From an uncultured Carboxylicivirga sp. (GTDB lineage Bacteria > Bacteroidota > Bacteroidia > Bacteroidales > Marinilabiliaceae), in NCBI GenBank assembly GCA_947491945.1, contig CANLLN010000028.1, positions 1 through 60,959 on the forward strand: a stretch of DNA of 60,959 bases, given 5' to 3'. Under the pieces are notes generated by a model. That model ran no database searches. It was not told the DNA's origin and saw only the letters and a program-made list of their open reading frames with translations. This document shows, in pieces, positions 7,066 through 16,476 of the stretch. The position numbers were made by a program, and so were the translations under genes. Position 1 is the first letter of the stretch. Each line of letters opens with the position of its first letter.

Positions 7066-9667
7066 ACAGCTCAATGCCAATGAGCAGAACATCATCCACC
7101 TGCTTTAGCTCACCCATCCAATCGTAAAAATCATTGGAGAAATGACGCTCAAAGTGAGCCATGGTCTGGTTAGGCTCTGACTCAAGTGCTTCGCGGATTC
7201 TCTTCGCTTGATATTTACGACCGCGAGGGCCTCCAACCTGGTCAGGCAGACCATCGGAGAAGATAAAGAACTGATCTCCCTTCTTATATTCAATCACATT
7301 GTTTTCAAAGTCTTTCTCCACCTTACGAGCCAAAGGCTTACCTCCAATACCCTTGCGCGATCCTTTATACACACTCAGCTCTCCCTCGCTAAGATAATAC
7401 AGCGAGTTATGGGCTCCTGCAAACTGCAACTCATTGGATTCCAAATCAATCTTAACCAAGGCCAGATCCATACCATCGCGTCCGTTTGAGCCTTCCTGAT
7501 CCTGACGAAGTGTGCGGCGCACATCAAGATGAAGCTGATCTAACAACTCGGCCGCTGTAACGCTATCATTGGCATTTACAATGTTATTCATCAAGAAATA
7601 ACCAATAAAGGACAACAGTGCTCCAGGCACACCGTGGCCGGTACAGTCAACGGCGGCCACATAAAAGTGATTATCCTTTTTAAACATCCATGGGAAGTCA
7701 CCGCTGACCACATCCTTAGGACGATAGAAGATAAATGAACGCGGGAAGAACTGCTGTAACACTTTAGTATCCGGTAAAATAGCCGTTTGAATACGCTGTG
7801 CGTAGTTGATACTGTCTGATATTTTCTTGTTCTTTTCCTTGATCTCCTGCTCTATCTTCTTGAAGTCCGTCATATCGTGAGCCACAAACAATATAGACTC
7901 CAGCTCTTTGTCTTCATTGAGTTCAGGGATTGCCTTTATCTCCATGATAAGGGTTTGCTCGACGGCCTCCACTTCAATCTCGGATATGATCTGCTTCTCC
8001 TCAGCACGTATCTGCTTTAACGAGGCCAGCATATACTCTTTAAAACGCTCATCAATAGCTAGTTCAGCCACCCTTTTCTTCACTAAGTCATTGGCTGTGG
8101 CACCCACAAAATGCGCTGCTTTAGGATTGACATACACCAACTTACCCGTAGTATTGATACGAATAATCATATCAGGTGAGTTCTCCGAAAGGGATTGCAT
8201 ACGACTTTTCATACGCTCCTCTTTCTCGGCTCTGATACGCTCGGTGATATCCTGCGTATTAAAGATAAGCCCCTTAATAGCAGGATCGTGTAACAGGTTC
8301 TTACCCGTGGTTTCAAGGAAAAGCTTCTCCCCACTCTTCTTCAAATAAGTATATTGTGCAGTTCGTTCACCACCGGGTGTCATCAGCAGGTACTGAAACA
8401 AATCATTAATGGTGCGGTATCCACGAGGCGTCATCAGCTCGGTATCCATACCCGATACTTCATCCTCTTCATCATAGCCCAAAATATGCTTTACTGAGGG
8501 ACTCTCAAACACAAGCTCCTGCTTCTCGTTATATATGGAGATAAACTCGGAGGCATTGGTCAGCAGCGCCTGCAAGCGTTTCTGAGCATGCTCCACCTCT
8601 TGAATATGCCCTTCCAGCAGCTTGTTGGATTTCTCCAACTCTTCCTGCGCCTCCAGCATCTCAGCCGCATTCATTTGCAGCTGACGTTCATTCTCACGCA
8701 GGGTCACCGTCATATCCTGCGACTCCTTTAAAAGCGTCTCAGTACGCTCGTTAATCTTCAGGTTATAGAAGGTACGCCCGATAATACTACTCAGCTCCTC
8801 GGCAAATTTTAATACGTGTTTGGGTAGGCGCTCCTGCAAATAACCAATCTCGAACACTCCCTGCAATTCCTCCTCCTGCATCAGGGGAACAATAACCAGA
8901 CTTTTGGGCTTACGATCACCCATCAGACCCGATGTAATATGAAAATAATCGTCCGGTATCTCGGTACGGTAAATCATCTCTTTCTCGTAAGCAACATCGC
9001 CCAACAGCCCTTTACCAATAGGCACTACCTGTTTTTCAAATCGTTTACGATTATAGGCATAGGTGGCAATATTAACCAACTCCTTGCCCTTTAACAGGTA
9101 TAAAGATCCTTGCACACCACCCGAGTACTCAATAATACCGCGAATAACATCATCGGCCAGCACATTTACTTTATTATGCGAACGCAGGATATCTGATATC
9201 TTCTCTTTACCCTTGGAAATCCAGTTATAAGACTCTTCCTTGGTTTTGTTATTACGCAGGTTAACCCCCAGGTTAAACAATGCCTCGGACAAATGACCAT
9301 CCACCTGTTCCAGGTCATCGAGGTCGCCACGACCAATCTGCTCGGCCAGCTCCACATTGCGACTCAGCTGATCTTGCAGACTGTTAATTTGTTGACTTAG
9401 TTTTCTCTTCTGCTCAAGGTTATAATTAACAATGGCCAAAATGGCAATGGGAATAGAGATCACCAGCAAGTCGATGCTCCACACTAGCAGCGAGCGGTGT
9501 ATCAGCACAATATTTTGAAAAGAAAAATGCCTTCCATCGAAGGACAGGAAGCCTGACCAAACGAGCAAGAGGGTAAAAAGAAGGCCCAGGGCCAAAAGGT
9601 ACCAGTCGCGCTCGCTAAGCACCGACAAGGAAAATAATTGTTTTATCTTTTTTGAAAACTTCGCCAT
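7064..9667 (-). CDS. Membrane GAF-PAS-PAS-SpoIIE phosphatase
   Basis: This 867-residue protein starts at the ATG at 9667 (a TTG two codons earlier is less likely). It has two membrane helices (about 23-42 and 62-83), a linker, a GAF domain (about 165-305), a coiled coil (305-370), two PAS domains (about 375-480 and 490-605), and a C-terminal SpoIIE/PP2C serine phosphatase (about 640-867). Metal-binding motifs are visible as SGDF, VDCTGHGVPGA and SDGLPDQ. SpoIIE enzymes remove phosphate from Ser/Thr of STAS-type anti-anti-sigma factors. A STAS gene lies in the same cluster, so it is a candidate substrate (inference). The PAS block has the GYDEEDE/TPRGYR form and may bind a ligand or cofactor. 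It is the last gene of the chemosensory cluster. Confidence 0.85.
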   Translation of the reverse strand: MAKFSKKIKQLFSLSVLSERDWYLLALGLLFTLLLVWSGFLSFDGRHFSFQNIVLIHRSLLVWSIDLLVISIPIAILAIVNYNLEQKRKLSQQINSLQDQLSRNVELAEQIGRGDLDDLEQVDGHLSEALFNLGVNLRNNKTKEESYNWISKGKEKISDILRSHNKVNVLADDVIRGIIEYSGGVQGSLYLLKGKELVNIATYAYNRKRFEKQVVPIGKGLLGDVAYEKEMIYRTEIPDDYFHITSGLMGDRKPKSLVIVPLMQEEELQGVFEIGYLQERLPKHVLKFAEELSSIIGRTFYNLKINERTETLLKESQDMTVTLRENERQLQMNAAEMLEAQEELEKSNKLLEGHIQEVEHAQKRLQALLTNASEFISIYNEKQELVFESPSVKHILGYDEEDEVSGMDTELMTPRGYRTINDLFQYLLMTPGGERTAQYTYLKKSGEKLFLETTGKNLLHDPAIKGLIFNTQDITERIRAEKEERMKSRMQSLSENSPDMIIRINTTGKLVYVNPKAAHFVGATANDLVKKRVAELAIDERFKEYMLASLKQIRAEEKQIISEIEVEAVEQTLIMEIKAIPELNEDKELESILFVAHDMTDFKKIEQEIKEKNKKISDSINYAQRIQTAILPDTKVLQQFFPRSFIFYRPKDVVSGDFPWMFKKDNHFYVAAVDCTGHGVPGALLSFIGYFLMNNIVNANDSVTAAELLDQLHLDVRRTLRQDQEGSNGRDGMDLALVKIDLESNELQFAGAHNSLYYLSEGELSVYKGSRKGIGGKPLARKVEKDFENNVIEYKKGDQFFIFSDGLPDQVGGPRGRKYQAKRIREALESEPNQTMAHFERHFSNDFYDWMGELKQVDDVLLIGIEL

Positions 9668-9689
9668 AATCAACTTTTCTGGATACTAC

Positions 9690-10415
9690 TTAAGCGCTTA
9701 CTAATTGCTGCCATAGTGTGGCCAGCTCTTGCTTTTTAAAGGTTGCCACCTCTAACACAAAGCCTTTGTTATCATCACCTACAAAAGGCAAAATATAAAT
9801 AAAAACCGGTTTTGACTGCCCCGTAGCAGATCCTACCTCAATATAATCAGCAGGTATATCACCCAACTCCATTGCCTGCCTGTCCTTTACTGCTTGGGCA
9901 TGCAAGCCGTCATCGAGGTTTAAGGGTGGAAGGGTATAATCCTCATCAACACCAAATTGAGCCACAGGACTGAATCCCTCATCAAGGTTGCCCCGGTAGG
10001 CAATGGCGGCCATTACTTCGCAATGATCGGTGATATGACCCAATAAAGCCTCCTCACGGTTATCAGCATCACTACTCAAACAGGCAGTTAAAAGAGCACT
10101 AAGTTCCCCCTTATTTACTCCTTCCTTTTGCTCATCATCAATCTTGGACTCATAAGCCGCCAACTTAACTTTAAGACGCTCTATATCAGCCTGTCGCTTG
10201 CTACACTCCCGCTCACAATCAGCTTCTTTATGACCTTGCAAACAGGTTTCTACACAATGAAGCAAATAATAAACGCCATAAAGAATGACCATAAACGAAA
10301 GGACTTCAAAAACTATGAAGCTTGTTGGCAATTCATTCTTGATAAAAGCATACTTAACCAGTGCAAATACAAAGAATAGTGCGGCCAGCGAGAAAATATG
10401 TTTATTCTTCTTCAT
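9690..10415 (-). CDS. Short membrane-anchored GAF-like protein
   Basis: This is a 241-residue protein with two N-terminal membrane helices (about 8-25 and 31-52), a charged coiled region (70-100), and a single GAF-like domain (about 100-241). The GAF block DGLHAQAVKDRQ...IPADYIEVGSATG matches the equivalent blocks of the two larger GAF proteins in this cluster (GLLGDVAYEKE...IPDDYFHITSG and GLIGRCALEKA...VPDNYLNITSG). It therefore looks like a cut-down paralogue with no output domain. It may sense a cytoplasmic signal or pair with the SpoIIE protein encoded 22 bases downstream. No function can be assigned. Confidence 0.6.
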   Translation of the reverse strand: MKKNKHIFSLAALFFVFALVKYAFIKNELPTSFIVFEVLSFMVILYGVYYLLHCVETCLQGHKEADCERECSKRQADIERLKVKLAAYESKIDDEQKEGVNKGELSALLTACLSSDADNREEALLGHITDHCEVMAAIAYRGNLDEGFSPVAQFGVDEDYTLPPLNLDDGLHAQAVKDRQAMELGDIPADYIEVGSATGQSKPVFIYILPFVGDDNKGFVLEVATFKKQELATLWQQLVSA

Positions 10416-10552
10416 CGTTGTTAATTTTTCGTGTTCTAGCGCGGTTCCTTGTCTCGGTGCTAATGTTATCCTTCGGTAACACCCTTTGAGAACGAGAACA
10501 AATACTCCTCAAAAATATGATGCCTTGAGCGCTTAACTGTGCTCTTATACTA

Positions 10553-11125
10553 TTATCCTACCAAATGGTTTAGATAATTAACAATTTCATCGGGCGAATA
10601 CACATAATCGGGTGTTATCAACCTTGCCACGCTCTTGGGCATGGTATCTACTTCACAGGTTTTTGGATCCTGAATAATGGTAATGCCTTTTTTATCAGCG
10701 ATATCCTTCATACCCTTAGCACCGTCTTTATTGGCGCCGGTAAGCACGATACCAATCAGTTTATTACGATACACATAAGCCGCTGAGGACAAGGTGTGAT
10801 CGATAGATGGACGGCTGTGGTTAAGTGGTTTTTCTGTTGACAAAGAAAAGCTGCCATCGTACTCCACAAAAAGATGGTAATTGGACGGTGCCAGATACAC
10901 CTTACCAGCCACGATCTGTTGCTTATCATCGGGTTCAATCACATCAAGCTTTGATTTTAAACGGATGCTTTCCACCAGCCCGGACCGAATATGCTTAAGC
11001 CTGTGCAAACAAATAATTATGGGTAGCGGAAAGTCCTCTCTCAACTGCGATAACATCTTAGATACCACCGAGAAGCTCCCTGCCGAACCTCCAATAACTA
11101 CGGCTTTATACTTACGTCTAATCAT
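10553..11125 (-). CDS. CheB methylesterase domain without a receiver
   Basis: This 190-residue protein consists only of the CheB catalytic domain. The serine-hydrolase residues are present: Ser 14 in GGSAGS, His 41 in CLHRL, and Asp 134 in TGANKDGAKG. In full-length CheB the N-terminal receiver keeps the esterase in check until phosphorylated. Here it is absent, so activity would be constitutive or controlled by a partner. The ATG at 11125 overlaps the stop of the upstream CheR-like gene by one base (TGATG), so the two are translationally coupled. Its substrate is not shown, but an MCP with methylation helices is in the same cluster. Confidence 0.85.
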   Translation of the reverse strand: MIRRKYKAVVIGGSAGSFSVVSKMLSQLREDFPLPIIICLHRLKHIRSGLVESIRLKSKLDVIEPDDKQQIVAGKVYLAPSNYHLFVEYDGSFSLSTEKPLNHSRPSIDHTLSSAAYVYRNKLIGIVLTGANKDGAKGMKDIADKKGITIIQDPKTCEVDTMPKSVARLITPDYVYSPDEIVNYLNHLVG

Positions 11126-11946
11126 CAATCTTTTAAAAAACTGTACTTACTGTATATTTTCTCTTTACTGTCAATGCATTCGAAACGGGTATCGAAAGGA
11201 GCTGGTAATTGCTCCTTAACGCCTAAACACAGATAACCACCTCTGGTCAACACTCCATCAATAATATCGCGCAACAGCAGATGATAATCACGGGTATAAT
11301 AAATCAGACTATTGCGCAAAATAACGATATTACACTTGGCGGCAGGAACGTTGTTAAGGCCAGCCTGCACAAAAGTTACCGATCGTAACAAGGCCTTATT
11401 CAGATAACGTGCTCCATCTCGCTCTTCAAAATACTTATCAAGGGTATACTCGCCTTCAAAACGCTTATAATTATAAGCATTAACATCATTTTTCTTGTTA
11501 CTTAACAAGCCCTCCTTGAGGGTATCAAGTGCTGCCTGCGAACTGTGGTTAACGGTTATTTGTGCCGAATCCATTAAACCCAGCTCGTCCATCAGAATAA
11601 GTAAGCTGTATAACTCTTCGCCCGTTGACACCTCGGGGAACCAAATATGCAAAGCCTGACTGCTATATTTTTCACGCATAATTTTACGCAGCTGCCGCCA
11701 AAAACTTGCATCCCGAAATAACTCAGTGGTATTTACGGTAAAAAATCGCTTAAAGGCATCCAGAGACTGATCATCCTGCAGGTGTTCAAACAGTTGGTCC
11801 GGTTTGCGAATAGCACAACTATCGAAATAGGCACTTAGTCTTCGCTTTAAAAACGAGTGTGTCATATGCTGAAACGGCATGTCCAACTCACTGCTCAATC
11901 GCTCTGCAATCTCCCTTAACTCACTTATACTAAAACTGACTGCCAT
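11125..11946 (-). CDS. CheR-like methyltransferase with altered SAM site
   Basis: This 273-residue CheR-fold protein has the N-terminal helical domain (about 1-75) with VNTTELFRD, then the Rossmann domain. The usual glycine-rich SAM loop AGCSTGEEPYS reads PEVSTGEELYS (104-114), and the acidic residue of the TDIS motif is Asn 133 in TVNHSS. The late motif LRNSLIYY is retained. Loss of Gly and Cys in the loop and of the ribose-binding Asp makes normal methyl transfer doubtful. The gene sits 2 bases after another cheR and overlaps a receiver-less cheB, so it may be a regulatory or scaffolding paralogue (inference). Confidence 0.8.
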   Translation of the reverse strand: MAVSFSISELREIAERLSSELDMPFQHMTHSFLKRRLSAYFDSCAIRKPDQLFEHLQDDQSLDAFKRFFTVNTTELFRDASFWRQLRKIMREKYSSQALHIWFPEVSTGEELYSLLILMDELGLMDSAQITVNHSSQAALDTLKEGLLSNKKNDVNAYNYKRFEGEYTLDKYFEERDGARYLNKALLRSVTFVQAGLNNVPAAKCNIVILRNSLIYYTRDYHLLLRDIIDGVLTRGGYLCLGVKEQLPAPFDTRFECIDSKEKIYSKYSFLKD

Positions 11947-11948
11947 AG

Positions 11949-12791
11949 CTACTGATATTGAAATTGAAACGCATTGCTTTTAGCATACACTGCGCCATTC
12001 TTACTAAATTTCGTTTTATAAAAACCCGTTAAACTCTCGTGGTTACCCAATATCATCATCCCTTTTGGAAAAAGCTGCTTGTGAAACACTTGATAAACTT
12101 TGGACTGCAAGGCTGCATTAAAATAGATAAGTACATTGCGACAAAAAATAACATCGAACTTATTGTAAAAGGGCATTTGCTCCTTTACCAGATCATGTCG
12201 CTTCACCTGTACTTTTTTCCTGAGAAAGTCTTTCACCTGAAGACGATCCTCCTGCTCATCTATATCGAAATACTTTGCAAAGTCGATACGCGACACTCCA
12301 TTGATGGGTGCCTTCTTTATAACGGCTGCAAAATTATCCAGCTGCTGTTTATTAAAAGCATAACGGTAACTTCCCTTCTGACACTGACGCACCATATTAT
12401 TGCTTATGTCAGTGGCATAAATACGTGCCTTATCAAGCAATCCCAGCTCGTTCAATATAATCATATTGGAGTATACCTCCATACCTGTACTGCACCCGGC
12501 ATGCCATATATTAAAACTCTTTTTGGCCTTCAGAGCAGGATAGAGTTTATCGTAATAAGCCGGCCATAACTCCGGATCACGAAAAAGTTCAGTGGTATTC
12601 ACCGTAATCTGCTCTACCAATCCTTCTACAAACACCTTATCACACTGTGTCTTCTCCAGTAGCTGATCGGCTGTTAATCCATTATCAGCAATGACCTTTT
12701 GCAGGCGTCTTTTTATTGAGTTATCAGAATAGTTACTAAAGTCATACGGTGTGTTCTCCTTCAACACGTGAAGGTAATGCTTAAAATCCAT
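11949..12791 (-). CDS. cheR: CheR-type chemoreceptor methyltransferase (second copy)
   Basis: This 280-residue CheR has the N-terminal helical domain with VNTTELFRDPELW (about 63-76), the SAM loop HAGCSTGMEVYS (about 97-108), the acidic ATDIS motif, and FCRNVLIYF near 215. It transfers methyl groups from SAM to receptor glutamates. The loop carries Met-Glu-Val where Glu-Glu-Pro is more common, but the key Gly and Asp are kept, so it should be active. It is most similar to the following CheR-like protein (shared VNTTELFRD and NELGLLD/DELGLMD), suggesting a local duplication in which only this copy kept the SAM site. Confidence 0.9.
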   Translation of the reverse strand: MDFKHYLHVLKENTPYDFSNYSDNSIKRRLQKVIADNGLTADQLLEKTQCDKVFVEGLVEQITVNTTELFRDPELWPAYYDKLYPALKAKKSFNIWHAGCSTGMEVYSNMIILNELGLLDKARIYATDISNNMVRQCQKGSYRYAFNKQQLDNFAAVIKKAPINGVSRIDFAKYFDIDEQEDRLQVKDFLRKKVQVKRHDLVKEQMPFYNKFDVIFCRNVLIYFNAALQSKVYQVFHKQLFPKGMMILGNHESLTGFYKTKFSKNGAVYAKSNAFQFQYQ

Positions 12792-12813
12792 GCTTATGCC
12801 CGTTTCAGATTGT

Positions 12814-14691
12814 CTAAAATAACTCCACTTCTACCTGCTGAATAAAGGCGGTATATGAATGATCGTCACCCACCTGCGCCTCTGACAGGAGGAATAGTAC
12901 GGGCTCTTCGCTTCCAACTTTGTTTTTAATCGGTGCCTCTCGGCGTTCACCAATAATCTTTGTCTTATCATTTGATACAAAGGCAGAGATAAACTCATCA
13001 TTGGCAATGGTGGCCTCGGCAAATAACATGGACACATGCTGCCCCAATACTTCGGAACGATCATATCCCCAAAGCTTTTCGGCTGCCGCATTGAAAAACT
13101 CCACCTCACCCAGCTTATTAGTAGTGATAATAGCATCGAGGGCACCCTCCAGGGTTTTCTCATTACGAATCTTCACAGCCTCAATTTCTTTAAACTGCTC
13201 GGTTACTTCCTGCTTGGCCTCTTCCAACATCACCCCCAGCTCGTCTTTACTGTGCTTCAGTTCTTCCTCCATGGTCACCTGCTCCGTAATATCATTCTCA
13301 AGACTTAATATCTTTATGATTTCGCCCTCGTGATCAATTACCGGAGTATAAGTCGTTAAAAGGTATATTTCGTCACCCATCTTGGTGCGACGACGCACCC
13401 GTCCTTTAAAATTATGTCCGTTCTGAAGGTCCGTCAGTATCTGATCCATCTCCTCCACATCATCTTTAAAGGAAAATATTTTAATATTCTGTCCTTCGAT
13501 CTCCTCCGGATTGTAGCGGAAGGTACGCAGGAAATTCTGATTCACATTAATGAGGGTACCGTCAGTTTCGAACTCAGAGCTGATGGCGGCATGTTCAATG
13601 GCTTCCAGAATACCTTTCATCTCCACCTCACGGCGGTCACTCTCTTCCTGGGTGGCCTGCATTTCTTCAAGGTTCTGACGCAGCTCTTCCTCCTGCTGTA
13701 ACATACGCTCTGCCTGGTTCTGTGTTTCCTTCAGCAGCTTGGTAGTACGTATGGTATTCTGCACCGATGAAATGGTTAAGGCAATGCTCTCGGCAATTTT
13801 CTCGATGAACTCAACCTCAAACTCGGCAAAATCTTTGAACGAAGCCATCTCCATCACTCCATAAATCTCGTCGTTGGTCTTTAAAGGCACAATGAGTATG
13901 GAACGTGGGTTGGCATCACCTAAACCAGAAGTAATGTTCAGATAATTATCCGGAACATCCGTCAGGTGAATAGTAGCCTTCTCCAGCGCACAACGACCGA
14001 TCAACCCTTCTTCCCAGTTGATGCGCTTATCGGTAAATTTCTTACGATCGTAGGCTACGCAGGCCGTAAGTTCAAAGTACTTATCCGTATCGTTAAGAGT
14101 ATTCAACAAATAAAATCCTGCCTGATTAATATTGGCATAATCAACCAGGTAACGGATAATGTTGTAACTTAAATTCTCAATATTATCATTCTCCTTCCGC
14201 AACAATTCGCCAAAATGAGCTAAACCCTGAGTAACCCAGGTGCGCTGCTCTTCTTCAATACGGCGCTGCTCCTGTTCTTTTTTACTGCTTATTAAATAAT
14301 CGCGCAAACGCAATAGTGACTGTGCCAGCTTATCTTTACGATTATTGAGTGGCAGGTCGGCATCGAAATTATCCTGCCGCAGGTTATCAATAAACTCAAG
14401 TACCTTCTCACTCTTATTGGCCTCCTGCTTGATGTGCTTGCGTTGCTTGCGGATGAATATCGCGAAATTTCCGGCAATAAGGTAGCCGGCCAAAGCCATC
14501 ATCAGGGGCACCAGGGTGAGGAGCCACAAGCCCGGAAACATTCTGTACAGATTAAACAGGGCAGGTTGCTGATTGACATAGTCAAAAATACTGGTCAGCG
14601 TAAAAATAGTGACCAGATAGATAAACAAACCAAGCATGAAACCCCGCAAGGTATAACGACTTTTGATATTTTTAATATTGACCTTTGCCAT
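12814..14691 (-). CDS. Membrane GAF-PAS-PAS protein without output domain
   Basis: This 625-residue protein has two membrane helices (about 17-37 and 52-80), a linker, a GAF domain (about 165-310), a coiled coil (315-365), and two PAS domains (about 365-475 and 510-620). It then stops, with no kinase, cyclase, phosphatase or MCP module. The GAF is closely related to that of the SpoIIE protein at 7064-9667. The first PAS contains the GTLINVNQNFLRTF and EGQNI blocks typical of sensory PAS domains. Without an output domain it must act through partners, perhaps by dimerising with the SpoIIE protein or contacting CheA/CheW (inference). Confidence 0.75.
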   Translation of the reverse strand: MAKVNIKNIKSRYTLRGFMLGLFIYLVTIFTLTSIFDYVNQQPALFNLYRMFPGLWLLTLVPLMMALAGYLIAGNFAIFIRKQRKHIKQEANKSEKVLEFIDNLRQDNFDADLPLNNRKDKLAQSLLRLRDYLISSKKEQEQRRIEEEQRTWVTQGLAHFGELLRKENDNIENLSYNIIRYLVDYANINQAGFYLLNTLNDTDKYFELTACVAYDRKKFTDKRINWEEGLIGRCALEKATIHLTDVPDNYLNITSGLGDANPRSILIVPLKTNDEIYGVMEMASFKDFAEFEVEFIEKIAESIALTISSVQNTIRTTKLLKETQNQAERMLQQEEELRQNLEEMQATQEESDRREVEMKGILEAIEHAAISSEFETDGTLINVNQNFLRTFRYNPEEIEGQNIKIFSFKDDVEEMDQILTDLQNGHNFKGRVRRRTKMGDEIYLLTTYTPVIDHEGEIIKILSLENDITEQVTMEEELKHSKDELGVMLEEAKQEVTEQFKEIEAVKIRNEKTLEGALDAIITTNKLGEVEFFNAAAEKLWGYDRSEVLGQHVSMLFAEATIANDEFISAFVSNDKTKIIGERREAPIKNKVGSEEPVLFLLSEAQVGDDHSYTAFIQQVEVELF

Positions 14692-14747
14692 GTAACTTAC
14701 ATTGTTATTGAAATATTGACGTCTGCTAAATATTATTATTGCAGTGC

Positions 14748-15827
14748 TTACAAAGCACTCGATAGGAGGTAGGGCGCTATTTTATCCAAGGCCATCACTT
14801 TATCAGCTGCTCCCAGCTTAATAGCCTCTTTAGGCATGCCAAACACAACCGACGAAGCTTCGTCCTGCGCGATGGTATGTGCACCTGACTCCTTCAGCTC
14901 CAACAAGCCTTTGGCACCATCATTGCCCATACCGGTAAGCAATATACCTGTGGCATTATTACCCGCATATCGAGCGGCTGATCTGAACAACACATCAACC
15001 GACGGGCGATGGCGATTCACCAGAGGACCTTCTTTCACCTCTACTGTATACTCTTTACCCACACGTTTCAGCAGCATGTGCTTACTACCCGGCGCAATCA
15101 GCACCCGACCCTGATAGAGTCTATCACCATTCTCTGCTTCTTTCACCTCCAGCCCGCAAATATTATTCAAGCTGTTGGCAAATGATTTGGTGAAACCTTC
15201 GGGCATGTGCTGTACGATGGCAATACCCGGCATTTTAGGAGGCAGCGCCTTCAAAAACTGACGTATCGCTTCGGTGCCCCCAGTGGAAGCCCCCAGCACA
15301 ATCACCTTCTCGGTGTCGATAATCTGCTTAAAATGTGGAGCTTTCTCGAGTATTACATCTGCCGAATACCGGGGCTTAACCGAAGGTTGAACCACCGGTG
15401 CAGCAATCTTGCGCCGCTTTAGCTTTACCTGCGATGCCGCCTTTACAGCATCGCACAGCATAATTTTTGACTCATTGATAAACTGAGCGGCATTCATGGC
15501 CGGCTTACCAATGATCTCACTGGCACCATATTCAAGAGCCTTCATGGCCACTTCGGTACCTTCGTTTGTGAGACTTGAGATTACCACCACCGGAATGGGA
15601 TGCTGCGACATGATTTTGCGCAGGAAGGTTAAACCATCCATGCGCGGCATTTCTATGTCGAGGGTAATCACATCCGGGATTTCCTTCATAATTTTTTTTA
15701 CCGCAATAATGGGATCGGCAGCCGTTCCCATTACCTCAATGCCCGGATCAGATTCAAGGATGGATGACAAGCTCTGTCTGACAACTGCAGAATCATCAAC
15801 TACTAAAACTCGAATCTTTTTACTCAT
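14748..15827 (-). CDS. cheB: CheB, protein-glutamate methylesterase with receiver
   Basis: This 359-residue protein has standard CheB architecture. The receiver domain (1-125) has Asp 11, Asp 12 and phospho-acceptor Asp 57 in [12 protein letters not shown] linker follows, then the methylesterase domain (about 172-359) with Ser 181 in GASTGG, His 207 in VQHMPEGF and Asp 303 in [10 protein letters not shown]. It removes methyl groups from receptor glutamates (and may deamidate glutamines) when phosphorylated by CheA. All catalytic residues are present. It stands between cheD and the GAF/PAS gene in the cluster. Confidence 0.95.
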   Translation of the reverse strand: MSKKIRVLVVDDSAVVRQSLSSILESDPGIEVMGTAADPIIAVKKIMKEIPDVITLDIEMPRMDGLTFLRKIMSQHPIPVVVISSLTNEGTEVAMKALEYGASEIIGKPAMNAAQFINESKIMLCDAVKAASQVKLKRRKIAAPVVQPSVKPRYSADVILEKAPHFKQIIDTEKVIVLGASTGGTEAIRQFLKALPPKMPGIAIVQHMPEGFTKSFANSLNNICGLEVKEAENGDRLYQGRVLIAPGSKHMLLKRVGKEYTVEVKEGPLVNRHRPSVDVLFRSAARYAGNNATGILLTGMGNDGAKGLLELKESGAHTIAQDEASSVVFGMPKEAIKLGAADKVMALDKIAPYLLSSAL

Positions 15828-15988
15828 GCGCTAAAACTTTAATTAAAATCGAAATCCCCTGGTTTTGTCTTACACAAAACATCTCTCTCTTCTCTCTCAT
15901 CATCCTTTTCAAGTGACACGCCCACAAGGCCTGTCTGCAACTGAAATAACCTGCTCACAGGTGGGATAAACATCCCTTTAACAGTGCA

Positions 15989-16465
15989 TTAATATACCTT
16001 TTTTTCAAGAAACTTATGTCTCACTTCACCGGTATCGTTGAAAAAAATAATTTTCCTACCCCTTCTTCCACCTGTGCTTGATGCCACAATGGGTATCTTC
16101 TTCTCTTCCAGCATTAAACGCGCTACCCGGATATTTCTTTCACCAATCATGTTGGAGTTACCCGTGGCTGTTTCCAGCAACTCACCACCTCCGAAAATCT
16201 TGGCCTGTATATCCTTGATATCACTGCCCATATACAGCATGCGTTCAACCAATTTATCAATGGCTATATTACCGTACTTGGGCGATGCCAGATCATTACC
16301 ATTCCAGTTGGGAAGCATAAAGTGGTTCATGCCACCTATCTTAAGTTTTTTATCCCACAGGCAGATGGCTACACAGCTACCCAAAATGGTTTTGATGACG
16401 TAGGGCTCTTTGCTGGCAAACAATGAAGAAGGGTATAGAAAATGTTGCAAATATCTATTATCCAT
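15989..16465 (-). CDS. cheD: CheD, chemoreceptor glutamine deamidase
   Basis: This 158-residue protein has CheD motifs: the catalytic Cys in ILGSCVAICLWD, His in GGMNHFMLP, and the threonine/serine region near KIFGGGEL. It converts receptor glutamines to glutamates. In other bacteria CheD works with the phosphatase CheC, but no CheC, CheX or CheZ is seen here. CheD start and length are normal. A 161-base gap with no gene separates it from cheB downstream, and 11 bases separate it from the upstream kinase-like gene. Confidence 0.9.
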   Translation of the reverse strand: MDNRYLQHFLYPSSLFASKEPYVIKTILGSCVAICLWDKKLKIGGMNHFMLPNWNGNDLASPKYGNIAIDKLVERMLYMGSDIKDIQAKIFGGGELLETATGNSNMIGERNIRVARLMLEEKKIPIVASSTGGRRGRKIIFFNDTGEVRHKFLEKKVY

Positions 16466-16476
16466 CTATCACTGTC

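Noticed and set aside
12039-12569. 176-codon plus-strand frame inside a cheR gene
   Set aside because: Antisense to a clear CheR with intact motifs; composition is that of a shadow frame.
13966-14172. Plus-strand frames across the GAF/PAS gene
   Set aside because: Shadow frames opposite a long domain-bearing protein.
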